From Shewanella saliphila (lineage in GTDB: Bacteria; Pseudomonadota; Gammaproteobacteria; Enterobacterales; Shewanellaceae), in NCBI RefSeq assembly GCF_014648295.1, contig NZ_BMQV01000035.1:1-52738 (forward strand): 52,738 bases of DNA, in the 5' to 3' direction. The notes under the pieces are model-generated. The model worked only from the letters and a program-made list of their open reading frames with translations. It did no database searches and was not told the origin of the DNA. Shown in pieces: positions 9,316 to 18,021 of the stretch. Position 1 is the stretch's first letter. Each line of letters starts with the position of its first letter. The position numbers and the translations under genes were made by a program.

Positions 9316-10356
9316 ATGAGTTTATCCGATCCAAGATTTGTCGCCTTAAGCCACTGGTTAAACCATTATTTTGAAGCAGAGGTGACGCCTTCATTAATTT
9401 GTGGTGATGCCAGTTTTCGTCGTTACTTTCGTATTCAGCATTTTGGCAAACATTACATCGTGTCAGATTCACCAATACACCTGGTGCCTATTGCACCGTT
9501 TGTGGCTATTGCCAAAGCTTACCATGCGGCAGGCTTATGTGTGCCAGAAGTGCTTGCAACCTGTAATGAACAAGGGTTTGTGTTGCAAACGGATGTGGGT
9601 GAGCAGCAATTGTTGTCCGTGCTCAACCTGCAAAATGTTGTCGGCTATTACCAACAAGCGCTTAATCTATTACCCACCATTGCAAGTGTCACAGACACTG
9701 AGCTGGGCCCGTTAATCGACTACGATGGTGAGTTTGTGCAGCGAGAATTAATGATCTTCATTGATTGGTTGGTAAATAAGCACATAGATTACAGGTTAAC
9801 GAACAATGAACAACAAATGATCAACGCCACATTTGCCGCGTTAACAGACAGTGCCATGTCGCAACCTAAAGTGGGGATGCATCGTGATTACCATAGCCGC
9901 AATTTGCTCATCAATGCCGATGAGCTTGCAGTGATTGATTTTCAAGATGCGGTATTAGGGCCAATCACTTACGACGCGGTGTCGTTATTGCGCGACTGCT
10001 ATGTACGCTGGCCTGATGGGCAGGTGCAACAATTGATGCAATATCATTATCAATTAATCAAGCAGCACAAGCTACTCGGCGATGAGGTTGATTTTACGAC
10101 ATACCAGCAATGGTTTGATTTAATGGGGCTACAACGCCATATCAAAGCTGCTGGCATTTTTGCGCGTTTATATCATCGTGATGGTAAGCGCGGTTATTTG
10201 GCTGATATCCCATTAACCTTGCAATACATTGTTGATATTGGTGTTAAATATCCTCAAATTACCGAGTTTAGTGGCTGGGTTAAAACGGTAATCGCCCCGT
10301 TAGTTGAGCAAACTGCCGTTAAACAGCAATTAGACACAACCAATACAGGTTATTAA
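9316..10356 (+). CDS. amgK: Anomeric MurNAc/GlcNAc kinase, AmgK-type phosphotransferase
   Basis: Aminoglycoside-phosphotransferase-fold sugar kinase. AmgK phosphorylates MurNAc (and GlcNAc) at C1 in a peptidoglycan-recycling shortcut that bypasses de novo UDP-MurNAc synthesis and fosfomycin inhibition. The catalytic loop MHRDYHSRNLLI (about residues 193-204) and the Mg-binding DFQDAVLGP are intact. Length 346. The next gene, a MurU-type nucleotidyltransferase, begins 2 bases later, and the pair diverges from lptD exactly as in Pseudomonas. That context, more than the kinase fold alone, supports the specific name. Confidence 0.8.
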   Translation: MSLSDPRFVALSHWLNHYFEAEVTPSLICGDASFRRYFRIQHFGKHYIVSDSPIHLVPIAPFVAIAKAYHAAGLCVPEVLATCNEQGFVLQTDVGEQQLLSVLNLQNVVGYYQQALNLLPTIASVTDTELGPLIDYDGEFVQRELMIFIDWLVNKHIDYRLTNNEQQMINATFAALTDSAMSQPKVGMHRDYHSRNLLINADELAVIDFQDAVLGPITYDAVSLLRDCYVRWPDGQVQQLMQYHYQLIKQHKLLGDEVDFTTYQQWFDLMGLQRHIKAAGIFARLYHRDGKRGYLADIPLTLQYIVDIGVKYPQITEFSGWVKTVIAPLVEQTAVKQQLDTTNTGY

Positions 10357-10358
10357 CC

Positions 10359-11042
10359 ATGAAAGCGATGATTTTGGCCGCAGGCCGAGGCGAGCGTTTA
10401 CGCCCGTTAACCGACACCTTGCCAAAGCCCTTAGTTAATGTTGCCGGTAAACCTTTGATTGAATATCATCTTGAAAAGCTCGCCACCTTAGGGGTTAAAC
10501 AGGTGGTGATTAACCATGCATGGTTAGGACATAAACTGCCTGAACAGCTTGGTGATGGACAACGTTGGGGGCTGCAAATTAACTACAGCGCTGAAACCGA
10601 AGCATTAGAAACCGCAGGCGGTATTAAACAGGCGCTTAATTTTTTAGGTGATGAGCCCTTTTTAGTGATTAATGGTGATGTTTTTATCGACTATTTACCT
10701 GATCTGAGTGTGGCTTACCAACGGGTTGCCCAACATCAAGCTGATGCATTTTTATGGTTAGTTGATAATCCGCAGCATCATCCTTTAGGGGATTTTGCCA
10801 TTAGTGCACAGGCAAAGCTTAACCTTAGCGATGAGCAAAGGTTTACCTTTTCGGGATTAGGGATTTATCATCCGACATTATTTAACGCTTTGCCAGCAGG
10901 CAAGCAAGCGTTAGGGCCTTTACTGAAACATGCGATAGCGCAGCAACGTATTGAAGGTGAACACTTTAGTGGTTATTGGTGTGATGTAGGTACCATTGCA
11001 AGGCTTGAGCAATTACAAATAAGGTTACAGGCTCAGCGCTAA
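10359..11042 (+). CDS. murU: N-acetylmuramate alpha-1-phosphate uridylyltransferase (MurU-type)
   Basis: Sugar-1-phosphate nucleotidyltransferase that should convert MurNAc-1-phosphate and UTP to UDP-MurNAc, completing the recycling step begun by AmgK. The Rossmann-like start MKAMILAAGRGERLRPLTD and the PKPLVNVAGKPLIEYH motif are classical. The Mg-site motif VINGDVFID is near residue 105, and the C-terminal SGYWCDVGT is preserved. The length of 227 matches the family. It is co-transcribed with amgK (2-base gap). Without context it could be another hexose-1-phosphate uridylyl- or guanylyltransferase. Confidence 0.82.
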   Translation: MKAMILAAGRGERLRPLTDTLPKPLVNVAGKPLIEYHLEKLATLGVKQVVINHAWLGHKLPEQLGDGQRWGLQINYSAETEALETAGGIKQALNFLGDEPFLVINGDVFIDYLPDLSVAYQRVAQHQADAFLWLVDNPQHHPLGDFAISAQAKLNLSDEQRFTFSGLGIYHPTLFNALPAGKQALGPLLKHAIAQQRIEGEHFSGYWCDVGTIARLEQLQIRLQAQR

Positions 11043-11093
11043 CGTGATGAAAGTGGTATAAAAAGTTAATTATTAAATAAAGCGGAAGGTAAA

Positions 11094-11867
11094 ATGCGCA
11101 TTTGGGGTAAAGTTTTCGGGTTTATTATCGGGTTTATGTTCGGCCGTTTTTTTGGCGCATTTTTAGGATTGTGGCTTGGGCATGCATACGATAAACGCCA
11201 GGGTTTGGCGTCGTTAATGCGTAAGGGTAGCGAACGTCAGGCTATATTTTTTAACGCCACCTTTGCAGTGATGGGACACATGGCGAAAGCGTCGGGCCGT
11301 GTCACTGAAAACGACATTCGTATTGCCACCATGCTAATGGATCAAATGAAGTTAACTGGGCAATCGCGTATCGATGCTCAAAAAGCGTTTAGGCATGGTC
11401 GCCAGGCCGACTTTGATTTAGCTAAAGAGTTAGAGCAATTTCGTCATGTCACTCAAGGTCGTGCTGAATTATCGCAAATGTTTTTAGAGATCCAAATTCA
11501 AACGGCATTGTCTGACGGTGAATTACACGCCAATGAGAAACACATTTTATCAATTATCGCTAATAAGCTCGGGATGGCATCGCAACTTGATGCGTTATTA
11601 GCTCGTTGGCAAGCTGAGTTTAGCCATCATCAATCGCCGCAAGGCAATAAAATGCCATTGACTGACGCTTATGTGATGTTAGGCCTTGCTGATTCGGCCT
11701 CCGATCAAGATATTAAGCGTGCTTACCGTAAATTGATGAATGAGCATCACCCCGACAAATTAGTGGCTAAAGGGTTGCCAGAAGAAATGATGGCCCTGGC
11801 CAAAACCAAAGCGCAAGATATTCAAGCTGCGTATGAATGTATTAAAACATCTCGAGGAATGCGCTAA
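11094..11867 (+). CDS. djlA: Membrane-anchored DnaJ-like co-chaperone DjlA
   Basis: Type III membrane J-protein that stimulates DnaK ATPase. Residues about 6-30 form the Gly/Phe-rich membrane segment (FGFIIGFMFGRFFGAFLGLW). A central TerB-like helical domain (about 50-165) follows, and the J-domain occupies about 188-257 with the essential HPD triad in NEHHPDKLVAKG. The C-terminal placement of the J-domain and the length of 257 are characteristic of DjlA. It lies downstream of amgK-murU with a 51-base gap and an AAGG-containing ribosome site. Confidence 0.95.
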   Translation: MRIWGKVFGFIIGFMFGRFFGAFLGLWLGHAYDKRQGLASLMRKGSERQAIFFNATFAVMGHMAKASGRVTENDIRIATMLMDQMKLTGQSRIDAQKAFRHGRQADFDLAKELEQFRHVTQGRAELSQMFLEIQIQTALSDGELHANEKHILSIIANKLGMASQLDALLARWQAEFSHHQSPQGNKMPLTDAYVMLGLADSASDQDIKRAYRKLMNEHHPDKLVAKGLPEEMMALAKTKAQDIQAAYECIKTSRGMR

Positions 11868-11912
11868 ATTTAGGGCGCTTCAATTTATGCAAACAACGGA
11901 CTGAGGTCATAG

Positions 11913-12866
11913 ATGAACATAGTGGTATTAGACGGTTATACGCTCAATCCAGGTGATTTAGATTGGCAAGGATTGCAGGCACTTGGTGAGTGTACTATTT
12001 ATGAGCATACCCCAGCCGATGAGATTGTAACGCGCTGCCAGGGGGCGCAAATAGTATTAACCAACAAAACGCCGCTTAATGCCCAAACCCTCAGCCAACT
12101 TCCGCAATTAACTTATATCGGTGTACTAGCAACAGGCACCAATGTGGTCGACATCGCCTGTGCCAGCCAACATGGCGTTCGCGTGACCAATATTCCTGCT
12201 TACGGCCCTGATGCCGTAGCGCAAATGGTGTTTGCCCATATTTTACATCACCATCAGCAAGTGGCATTACACGACCAAGCTGTAAAAGCAGGGCAGTGGA
12301 GTCGCAACCGCGATTTTTGTTTTACGTTATCGCCGTTAACGTCATTGAAAGGGCTTACCTTAGGGGTTGTCGGTTATGGTGATATTGGCCAGCAAGTGGC
12401 TAATTTAGGTGCCGCATTTGGCATGAAAGTGTTGGTGACCAGTGCCAAGCCTAAAACGGGGTTACCACCTTCAATTCAATGGTGTGAGCGCGACACCTTA
12501 CTTAAACAAGCTGACATTATTTCACTGCATTGTCCGCTTACTGCGGCCACCCAATACATGATAAACAATGATAGTTTAGGTCTGCTTAAACCGGGGTGTT
12601 TAGTAGTCAATACCGCTCGCGGCGATTTAATTAATGAAATTGATTTAGCGCAATGGCTTAATCAAAATAACGGCTTTGCTGCCGTTGATGTGTTATCTAC
12701 AGAGCCGCCAAGCCCTGACAATCCGTTATTAAGTGCTGCCAATATTACCATTACGCCGCACATTGCCTGGGCAACCTTGCAAGCAAGACAAAACCTGCTC
12801 AACATTGCTGTTGATAATGTAAAGCAGTTCCAGCAGGGGAATGTAGTTAATTGCGTAAACGGTTAA
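11913..12866 (+). CDS. D-2-hydroxyacid dehydrogenase (glycerate/hydroxypyruvate-type)
   Basis: NAD(P)-dependent enzyme of the D-isomer 2-hydroxyacid dehydrogenase family. The coenzyme-binding motif GVVGYGDIGQQVANLG is near residue 146. The substrate Arg lies in VNTARGDLINE, and the catalytic Glu/His pair is represented by LSTEPP and TPHIAWAT. It most resembles HprA-type glycerate dehydrogenases, which reduce hydroxypyruvate, but the family is broad and the substrate cannot be fixed from sequence alone. Length 317. A GAGG ribosome site precedes the ATG at 11913, and a terminator follows at 12885. Confidence 0.88.
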   Translation: MNIVVLDGYTLNPGDLDWQGLQALGECTIYEHTPADEIVTRCQGAQIVLTNKTPLNAQTLSQLPQLTYIGVLATGTNVVDIACASQHGVRVTNIPAYGPDAVAQMVFAHILHHHQQVALHDQAVKAGQWSRNRDFCFTLSPLTSLKGLTLGVVGYGDIGQQVANLGAAFGMKVLVTSAKPKTGLPPSIQWCERDTLLKQADIISLHCPLTAATQYMINNDSLGLLKPGCLVVNTARGDLINEIDLAQWLNQNNGFAAVDVLSTEPPSPDNPLLSAANITITPHIAWATLQARQNLLNIAVDNVKQFQQGNVVNCVNG

Positions 12867-12884
12867 AAGATGTTTGCTGAATAT

Positions 12885-12916
12885 AAGAAAGCCGCAATGA
12901 TTTGCGGCTTTCTTTT
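12885..12916 (+). terminator. Rho-independent terminator, hydroxyacid dehydrogenase gene
   Basis: AAGAAAGCCGCAA, loop tga, TTGCGGCTTTCTT followed by TTGGG: a strong near-perfect hairpin after the stop at 12866. The A-rich left side allows bidirectional use, which would also serve purT arriving from the right. Confidence 0.85.
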
Positions 12917-12978
12917 GGGTTTAGCTCAAGGCTATTTCCCCTGCTAAAAGCTTTCAACCTAGCTCAAGGCTGTGCAGA

Positions 12979-14169
12979 TTAAAATAATACTTTAATGTGG
13001 CTGGCGACAGTCTTGGCTTTTTCAATGGCGCTTTCTACCGATGTGTCACGTGCTAGAGCTACACCTAAACGGCGGCGTCCATCAATATCAGGTTTGCCAA
13101 ATAAACGTAATTGAGTGTCGGCTGGCGCTAATGCTTGTGCCATGCCTTGGTAACGAATATTGGTTGAGGTGCCTTCAGCTAAAATCACTGCCGAAGCACT
13201 TGGGCCATGCTGAACGATATTGCTGACTGGTAAGCCCAATATGGCACGTACATGCAAGGCGAACTCAGAGATGTCCTGGCTAATTAATGTCACTAGGCCA
13301 GTGTCGTGAGGTCTTGGAGACACTTCAGAAAAATACACTTCATCGCCTTTGATAAACAGTTCGACACCAAATAAACCAAAGCCACCTAGTGCTTCAACCA
13401 CTTTTTGGCTAACAGCTTGGGCTTTTTGTAAAACAACTTCAGACATGGCTTGTGGCTGCCAAGACTCACGATAATCACCGTCTTCTTGTCTGTGGCCAAT
13501 CGGGTCGCAAAAGTGAATACCATTAATAGCGCTAACGGTTAATAGAGTGATTTCATAATCAAATGGGATAAAGGCTTCAACAATCACCCGGCCTTGTCCC
13601 GCACGGCCACCTTCTTGTGCGTAAGCCCAGGCTTTGGCAATGCTATCGCTTGACTTAATCACACTTTGGCCTTTACCCGACGAGCTCATCACTGGCTTAA
13701 CCACGCATGGAATACCAATGTCGGCCACGGCTTGTTCAAACTCGGTTTGGGTATCGCAAAAGTAATACTTTGAGGTCGGTACATTAAGGGTTTCAGCTGC
13801 AAGGCGGCGAATACCTTCACGGTCCATGGTTAACTTAGTGGCATTAGCGGTTGGCACCACATGTAAACCTTGCTGTTCAAGTTCTACTAGGGTTTGAGTG
13901 GCAATGGCTTCAATTTCTGGGATAACAAAATCGGGTTGCTCTAACTCAATCACCGCTTTTAACGCGTTAGCGTCGAGCATATTAATCACATGAAATCGAT
14001 GAGCGATTTGCATTGCTGGGGCGTTGGGGTAACGGTCAACACCAATGACTTCAATACCGTAACGTTGCAATTCAATGGCGACCTCTTTACCAAGCTCTCC
14101 GCAACCTAATAACATGGCTTTTACTGTGCCAGGTGTGTTTGCTGTGCCGAATATAGTAGGAATGGACAT
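12979..14169 (-). CDS. purT: Formate-dependent phosphoribosylglycinamide formyltransferase
   Basis: Third step of purine synthesis by the folate-independent route: GAR, formate and ATP give FGAR. It is an ATP-grasp enzyme; the N-terminal preATP-grasp motif [18 protein letters not shown], the central [15 protein letters not shown] phosphate loop near residue 158, and the C-terminal [14 protein letters not shown] metal-binding stretch are all intact. The length of 396 is close to the 392 of E. coli. It stands alone with 257 bases upstream. No convincing PurR operator was seen there. Confidence 0.97.
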   Translation of the reverse strand: MSIPTIFGTANTPGTVKAMLLGCGELGKEVAIELQRYGIEVIGVDRYPNAPAMQIAHRFHVINMLDANALKAVIELEQPDFVIPEIEAIATQTLVELEQQGLHVVPTANATKLTMDREGIRRLAAETLNVPTSKYYFCDTQTEFEQAVADIGIPCVVKPVMSSSGKGQSVIKSSDSIAKAWAYAQEGGRAGQGRVIVEAFIPFDYEITLLTVSAINGIHFCDPIGHRQEDGDYRESWQPQAMSEVVLQKAQAVSQKVVEALGGFGLFGVELFIKGDEVYFSEVSPRPHDTGLVTLISQDISEFALHVRAILGLPVSNIVQHGPSASAVILAEGTSTNIRYQGMAQALAPADTQLRLFGKPDIDGRRRLGVALARDTSVESAIEKAKTVASHIKVLF

Positions 14170-14366
14170 GATGATTTATAGCCTTTATGTAGGGATATTT
14201 TTATATGCCGAACAGTGTAACGATCCCTAGGACAAAAAATCCAATAGAAAAACCACTAAATCGTTATTTTATCGCAATAGGTATGGTTTTTTGTGATGTA
14301 AGATTGTGTTTAATTACGATAAGTGGCTTGAGGAGGCTTGGTACGAGTGAGTTAACAAGGGGAGAT

Positions 14367-14403
14367 AATAACAAGCCAGCAATGCTATTACTGGCTTGTT
14401 ATT
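14367..14403 (-). terminator. 13-bp hairpin upstream of purT
   Basis: AATAACAAGCCAG, an 11-base A/T-rich loop, then the exact complement CTGGCTTGTTATT. It lies between purT and the peroxiredoxin-like gene, which are both on the minus strand. It most likely ends the peroxiredoxin-like transcript: its stop is at 14427, and the minus-strand tail is TTATT. The rest of the 14170-14426 gap holds no supported gene. Confidence 0.7.
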
Positions 14404-14426
14404 AAGACTAAATTATTGCGTGTAGC

Positions 14427-15056
14427 TTATTTAGCCAAAAGACCCGCAGCGGCCAAAATAAGCTCAGGAGCTGGGCGCACTTTGTAGTTTGGGTTGACAT
14501 ATTGAAAATGAATCAAGCCCTTTGTATCCGCTAAATACACCGCAGGTACAGGCAGCACTAGGCGTTTGTCGCCTTGTGGTGTGGTAAACAATTCATTGGT
14601 CACCACACTGGCGGTGTATTTTTTGGTGATATCAGCGCTGGTGTAATACGCTAAACCAAAGGCTTGTGACGCCGCCATTGAACTGTCTGATAGCAATAAA
14701 TAATCAAGTTTTTGATCGGTTAATGAGGCGCGCATTTTTTCAGGTGTATCGGGCGAAATCCCCACAAGCTGAAAACCCATTTCGATAAGCTTAGGTTCAA
14801 TGGCTTTTAGTTGTCCCATTTGTGAATTACAAAATGGGCACCAACCGCCACGGTAAAAAAAGAAAATAGTCGGTTTTTGGGCGACTAATTTTGCTAAATC
14901 AACGGCGTTACCATCTACATCCTGCAAGGTGACAGCAGGAATTTGATGACCATTGAGTAACGGCATGACATTGTTTTCGTCACTGGCGATAGGTTTAGCT
15001 ATGCTGGCAAAGCTGGTTAGTATTAAAGTGCTAGCAATTAGCAGAGTTTTTAACAT
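14427..15056 (-). CDS. Exported peroxiredoxin-like protein (AhpC/TSA family)
   Basis: Thioredoxin-fold protein with a clear signal peptide (MLKTLLIASTLILTSFASIA, cut near KP), so it acts in the periplasm. The active-site stretch FFYRGGWCPFCNSQMGQL, near residues 66-84, carries a CxxC-like cysteine pair typical of the AhpC/TSA 'peroxiredoxin-like' group. LVGISPDTPEKM matches the family beta4-alpha region. It may reduce peroxides or act as a thiol oxidoreductase; the substrate is unknown. An AAGGA ribosome site supports the ATG at 15056. It is monocistronic between terminators. Confidence 0.85.
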   Translation of the reverse strand: MLKTLLIASTLILTSFASIAKPIASDENNVMPLLNGHQIPAVTLQDVDGNAVDLAKLVAQKPTIFFFYRGGWCPFCNSQMGQLKAIEPKLIEMGFQLVGISPDTPEKMRASLTDQKLDYLLLSDSSMAASQAFGLAYYTSADITKKYTASVVTNELFTTPQGDKRLVLPVPAVYLADTKGLIHFQYVNPNYKVRPAPELILAAAGLLAK

Positions 15057-15160
15057 GATAAGTCCTTGTGTGGTGTTGTCCTGTCGTACTCGATGTCATA
15101 TGAGTACGTATACGTTACAAAACAGACCTGTAAATAACAAAATTAATTTCATTCAAAGAC

Positions 15161-15187
15161 AAAAAAGACGCCGAAGCGTCTTTTAGT
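15161..15187 (-). terminator. Terminator of the rhlE-type helicase gene
   Basis: AAAAAAGACGC, loop cgaa, GCGTCTTTTAG. Read on the minus strand, the stem with the stable cgaa/ttcg loop runs into TTTTTT, just beyond the helicase stop at 15233. Confidence 0.85.
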
Positions 15188-15232
15188 TTGCCTACCCTTT
15201 ATTACGGGTTGGTAAAATGCACCTAACCGAGG

Positions 15233-16534
15233 TTACTTAATTTTTTTGTATTTTACCGGGCTGCTGGTTTTACCGACTTTAACACGGCGGCCATCCATGT
15301 TTTTCTCAGCAATCATTTGGGCGCCAACGTTGTCGCTACGTTGCTGTTTTTTGGCGAAGCTACGACGCTTTTCAATTTGCTTAAGTAGCATTTCACGGCT
15401 GCCGACTTCATAACCCGGTACTGTGATACGGCGAATTTGCTGGCCAATTAGCTTTTCAATGTCAGCTAATGTGCGTTCTTCTTCACGGCTCACAAACGAG
15501 ATAGCAACACCGGTTTTACCCGCACGGCCTGTACGACCAATACGGTGAACATAATCTTCTGCTAAAAACGGTAAGTCATAGTTAACTACATATTGAAGGC
15601 TTGGAATATCAAGACCTCGTGCCGCCACTTCGGTGGCAACTAATACTCGGATTTTGCCTTCAACAAACTCGCGTAATGCACGGCGACGACTGCCCTGGGC
15701 TTTTTCACCATGTACCACACCAGATGGAATCCCATCTAGGTTTAGTTCTGTCACTAACTTGTCTGCAGCATCACGAGTCGCAGTAAATACCAATACTTGT
15801 TGCCAATTTTTAGTGCCGATTAATTCAGACAGTAATTCACGTTTACGGCGTTGTTCAACTGGGTAAATAACTTGGCTAATGGTTGCCGCAGTGGTGTTTT
15901 GTTTATCTGCGCTGATTACTTTAGGTTTTTCTAGCATGTCGTTAGCCAGTTTTTTCACTTCGTTTGAGAAGGTGGCCGAGAACAACATGTTTTGACGTTT
16001 TTTATTTACCGCTTGTAAGATTTTTTTAATGTCAGCACTAAAGCCCATATCTAACATACGGTCGGCTTCATCGAGCACTAAAAAGTCAACGTTAGATAAA
16101 CTTAAGTTACAAGCCACAATGTGCTCAAGTAAACGACCTGGAGTGGCGACAATGACATCAGCACCGCGTTTAAGCTTTTGCGATTGCGAGTCCATTTTTA
16201 CACCACCGTATATGGTTAACACGGTAAAGTTAAGGTGTTTGCTGTAAGCGCTGATATTGTCAGCAACCTGTGCAGCGAGCTCGCGAGTAGGCGTAAGAAT
16301 TAACGTACGAGTATTCGACGGCATTGTCTCTTTAGGCGCTTCACACATTTTTTGTAAAATTGGCAAAGCAAACGCGGCGGTTTTACCGGTACCGGTTTGC
16401 GCGCTAGCCAGTACATCTTCACCGCGACGGATGGCCGGGATCGCTTGTTGTTGAATTGGCGTCATAGATTGATAACCGCACTCAGCGATCGCGCGTAATA
16501 TTTCTGGGGCGAAGCTAAAAGATTCGAATTTCAT
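15233..16534 (-). CDS. rhlE: DEAD-box RNA helicase, RhlE-type
   Basis: ATP-dependent RNA helicase likely acting in ribosome assembly or mRNA remodelling. All motifs are present: the Q motif region (FSFAPEILRAIAECGYQSMT), motif I AQTGTGKT, Ia PTRELAAQ, motif II DEAD, motif III SAT, and the second RecA domain with VATEVAARGLDIP and HRIGRTGRAG. A lysine/arginine-rich tail of about 60 residues follows. The short AIPAIRRGEDVLASAQTGTG region fits RhlE better than SrmB or DbpA. Length 433. AGGA precedes the ATG at 16534. The long upstream gap suggests an extended 5' leader, common in cold-induced helicases. Confidence 0.88.
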   Translation of the reverse strand: MKFESFSFAPEILRAIAECGYQSMTPIQQQAIPAIRRGEDVLASAQTGTGKTAAFALPILQKMCEAPKETMPSNTRTLILTPTRELAAQVADNISAYSKHLNFTVLTIYGGVKMDSQSQKLKRGADVIVATPGRLLEHIVACNLSLSNVDFLVLDEADRMLDMGFSADIKKILQAVNKKRQNMLFSATFSNEVKKLANDMLEKPKVISADKQNTTAATISQVIYPVEQRRKRELLSELIGTKNWQQVLVFTATRDAADKLVTELNLDGIPSGVVHGEKAQGSRRRALREFVEGKIRVLVATEVAARGLDIPSLQYVVNYDLPFLAEDYVHRIGRTGRAGKTGVAISFVSREEERTLADIEKLIGQQIRRITVPGYEVGSREMLLKQIEKRRSFAKKQQRSDNVGAQMIAEKNMDGRRVKVGKTSSPVKYKKIK

Positions 16535-17006
16535 GGTGCAGTTCCTGTATGTACATCAAAACAAAGCGATTTAGTTGCGACAAGCTGAATGAGCCGCACA
16601 AGGTCAATCTGGATAATTTGGCCTAAATAGCCTGATCAAAATGGCGTTATTCATGCTTAATTGTGCTATTAACCCTTTAGGATAGTTGAAAAACATTAAG
16701 CTTGAATGATATCCCCAATAAGGAGCCATTGATAAGCGGTCGCGGAGTATAACAAACTTTTGTATAAATCCTGAACTTTATCTGTGTTTAGCCATAAGAT
16801 TTTTTAGGTGAGGGGTTTTGTTACTTTGTAGGCATTAAGTCGTTTTTTTCGTATTGTAACAGGCTGACAAAATCGCTTAAAAAGCGAGTCAGTCGAGCAT
16901 ATTGCGCTCAAAATCCTCAGGATAAAAGTGGTTGATAATTTTATAGGGCTATTCAATGATAGAATAATACATTGAGTACATCATCGACGTCGCTAACAAT
17001 CCTTTT
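16535..17006. promoter_or_regulatory. 472-base divergent intergenic region, helicase and LysR gene
   Basis: No gene is supported here. On the minus strand a TATACT hexamer lies near 16748-16753, which would leave a helicase leader of about 200 bases if used. An imperfect hairpin spans 16864-16892 (CTGAC and TCGCTT pairing with AAGCGA and GTCAG). A dyad at 16953-16975 is listed separately. These are visual matches only. Confidence 0.45.
16953..16975 (+). promoter_or_regulatory. Dyad TCAATG-N11-CATTGA upstream of the LysR gene
   Basis: Two perfect 6-base arms separated by 11 bases, about 32-54 bases before the LysR-family start codon. LysR regulators commonly bind interrupted dyads of this size close to their own promoter, so this is a candidate autoregulatory site. 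The symmetric T-N11-A core of the classical motif is not present, so the assignment is tentative. Confidence 0.35.
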
Positions 17007-17921
17007 ATGAATATAAATCAACTCGATCTCAATCTTCTGATCATTTTAAAACAGTTACTCGAAGAAAAACATGTCAGTAATACGGCATTGACGCTAGGCA
17101 TTAGTCAGCCATCAATTAGTCGTTCTTTAGCAAAGTTGCGAGCGATTTTTGATGATCCGCTGTTAATTAGAATGTCTGGTGGTTATGAGTTGACCCCCAA
17201 GGCTGAGTCGATTTATCACGACTTAAATAGCATTTTAAGCAACGTAGAACGGCTAGTGAACAAGCAAGACTTTGATCCTCTAACCAGTGAGGCCACAATT
17301 AAAGTGTTTGGCTTACCACCGCAAATGAATCTCATAGTACAAGCCATCATTGGGGCGTTTAGACGTGAAGCACCTAATATGACACTTGATATCGATACCA
17401 GCCCGAAACCACAATTTGCCGATTTATTAAAAGGTGATGTGCATTTTGTGGTAACAGGGCACCAACCATCGGTTGCAGAAGATAAACTGTATCGAATCCC
17501 GCTATTTAAAAGGGAATTTGTGTTATTGATGGCGAAAACCCATCAACTGGCTAACGCGCCATTCACTATCGCACGGTTAAGTCAGTGTCATTTTGGGCAA
17601 ATTTCGGTTCAGGGTGAAAAATCGTTATCAATTGCCCATTGTTTTGAAGCCCTTGGGTTTGACAATATCTCCACGCCAATACGCCTAAAAAACTTTGATA
17701 ATATCGGTACTATTACCGAAAACAGCGATGTAATTTTTTATGTGCCTAACCATTTTGCTGATGAGTTATGTCAACATTACTCACTCATATCACGTCCTGC
17801 ACCCAATGAGCTTAAAATCAACCAATCACAAGTTTGCTTATATTGGCATCAACGCTATCACAACGACCCTGTATGCAAATGGTTCAGGAGTTTAATAAGC
17901 GAACAGTTATTCAATAATTAA
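17007..17921 (+). CDS. LysR-family transcriptional regulator
   Basis: N-terminal winged helix-turn-helix (about residues 4-63), with the family pattern LLIILKQLLEEKHVSNTALT followed by LGISQPSISRSLAKLR and RMSGGYELTPKAE. The periplasmic-binding-like effector domain fills about 90-300. Length 304. It starts the block containing a TonB-dependent receptor and four further genes on the same strand, and it probably controls them or itself. The effector is unknown. No clear Shine-Dalgarno sequence precedes the ATG at 17007. Confidence 0.93.
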   Translation: MNINQLDLNLLIILKQLLEEKHVSNTALTLGISQPSISRSLAKLRAIFDDPLLIRMSGGYELTPKAESIYHDLNSILSNVERLVNKQDFDPLTSEATIKVFGLPPQMNLIVQAIIGAFRREAPNMTLDIDTSPKPQFADLLKGDVHFVVTGHQPSVAEDKLYRIPLFKREFVLLMAKTHQLANAPFTIARLSQCHFGQISVQGEKSLSIAHCFEALGFDNISTPIRLKNFDNIGTITENSDVIFYVPNHFADELCQHYSLISRPAPNELKINQSQVCLYWHQRYHNDPVCKWFRSLISEQLFNN

Positions 17922-17928
17922 ATAGTTA

Positions 17929-17963
17929 TTATGCAACTAGGGTATTCATTGTTAGTTGCATAA
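17929..17963 (+). repeat. 11-bp perfect inverted repeat between LysR gene and receptor gene
   Basis: TTATGCAACTA and TAGTTGCATAA are exact complements separated by 13 bases, just after the LysR stop at 17921. It could be a weak terminator (no strong T-run follows), an operator for the LysR protein, or both. Confidence 0.5.
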
Positions 17964-17978
17964 CACCTCAATGATAAG

Positions 17979-17997
17979 TCTAATGGTAACCATTCTC
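17979..17997 (+). promoter_or_regulatory. Fur-box-like operator before the TonB-dependent receptor gene
   Basis: TCTAATGGTAACCATTCTC matches the 19-base consensus GATAATGATAATCATTATC at 14 positions and keeps the central dyad ATGGTAACCAT. It lies 25-43 bases before the receptor ATG, where repressor binding would block transcription. This suggests iron-dependent repression of the receptor and the genes behind it. Confidence 0.6.
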
Positions 17998-18021
17998 ATT
18001 TAGATTGGTGTTGTTAAACTA

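Noticed and set aside
14205..14405. 66-codon plus-strand frame upstream of purT
   Set aside because: It has no ribosome site or family feature, and its end runs into the 13-bp terminator hairpin. Treated as chance.
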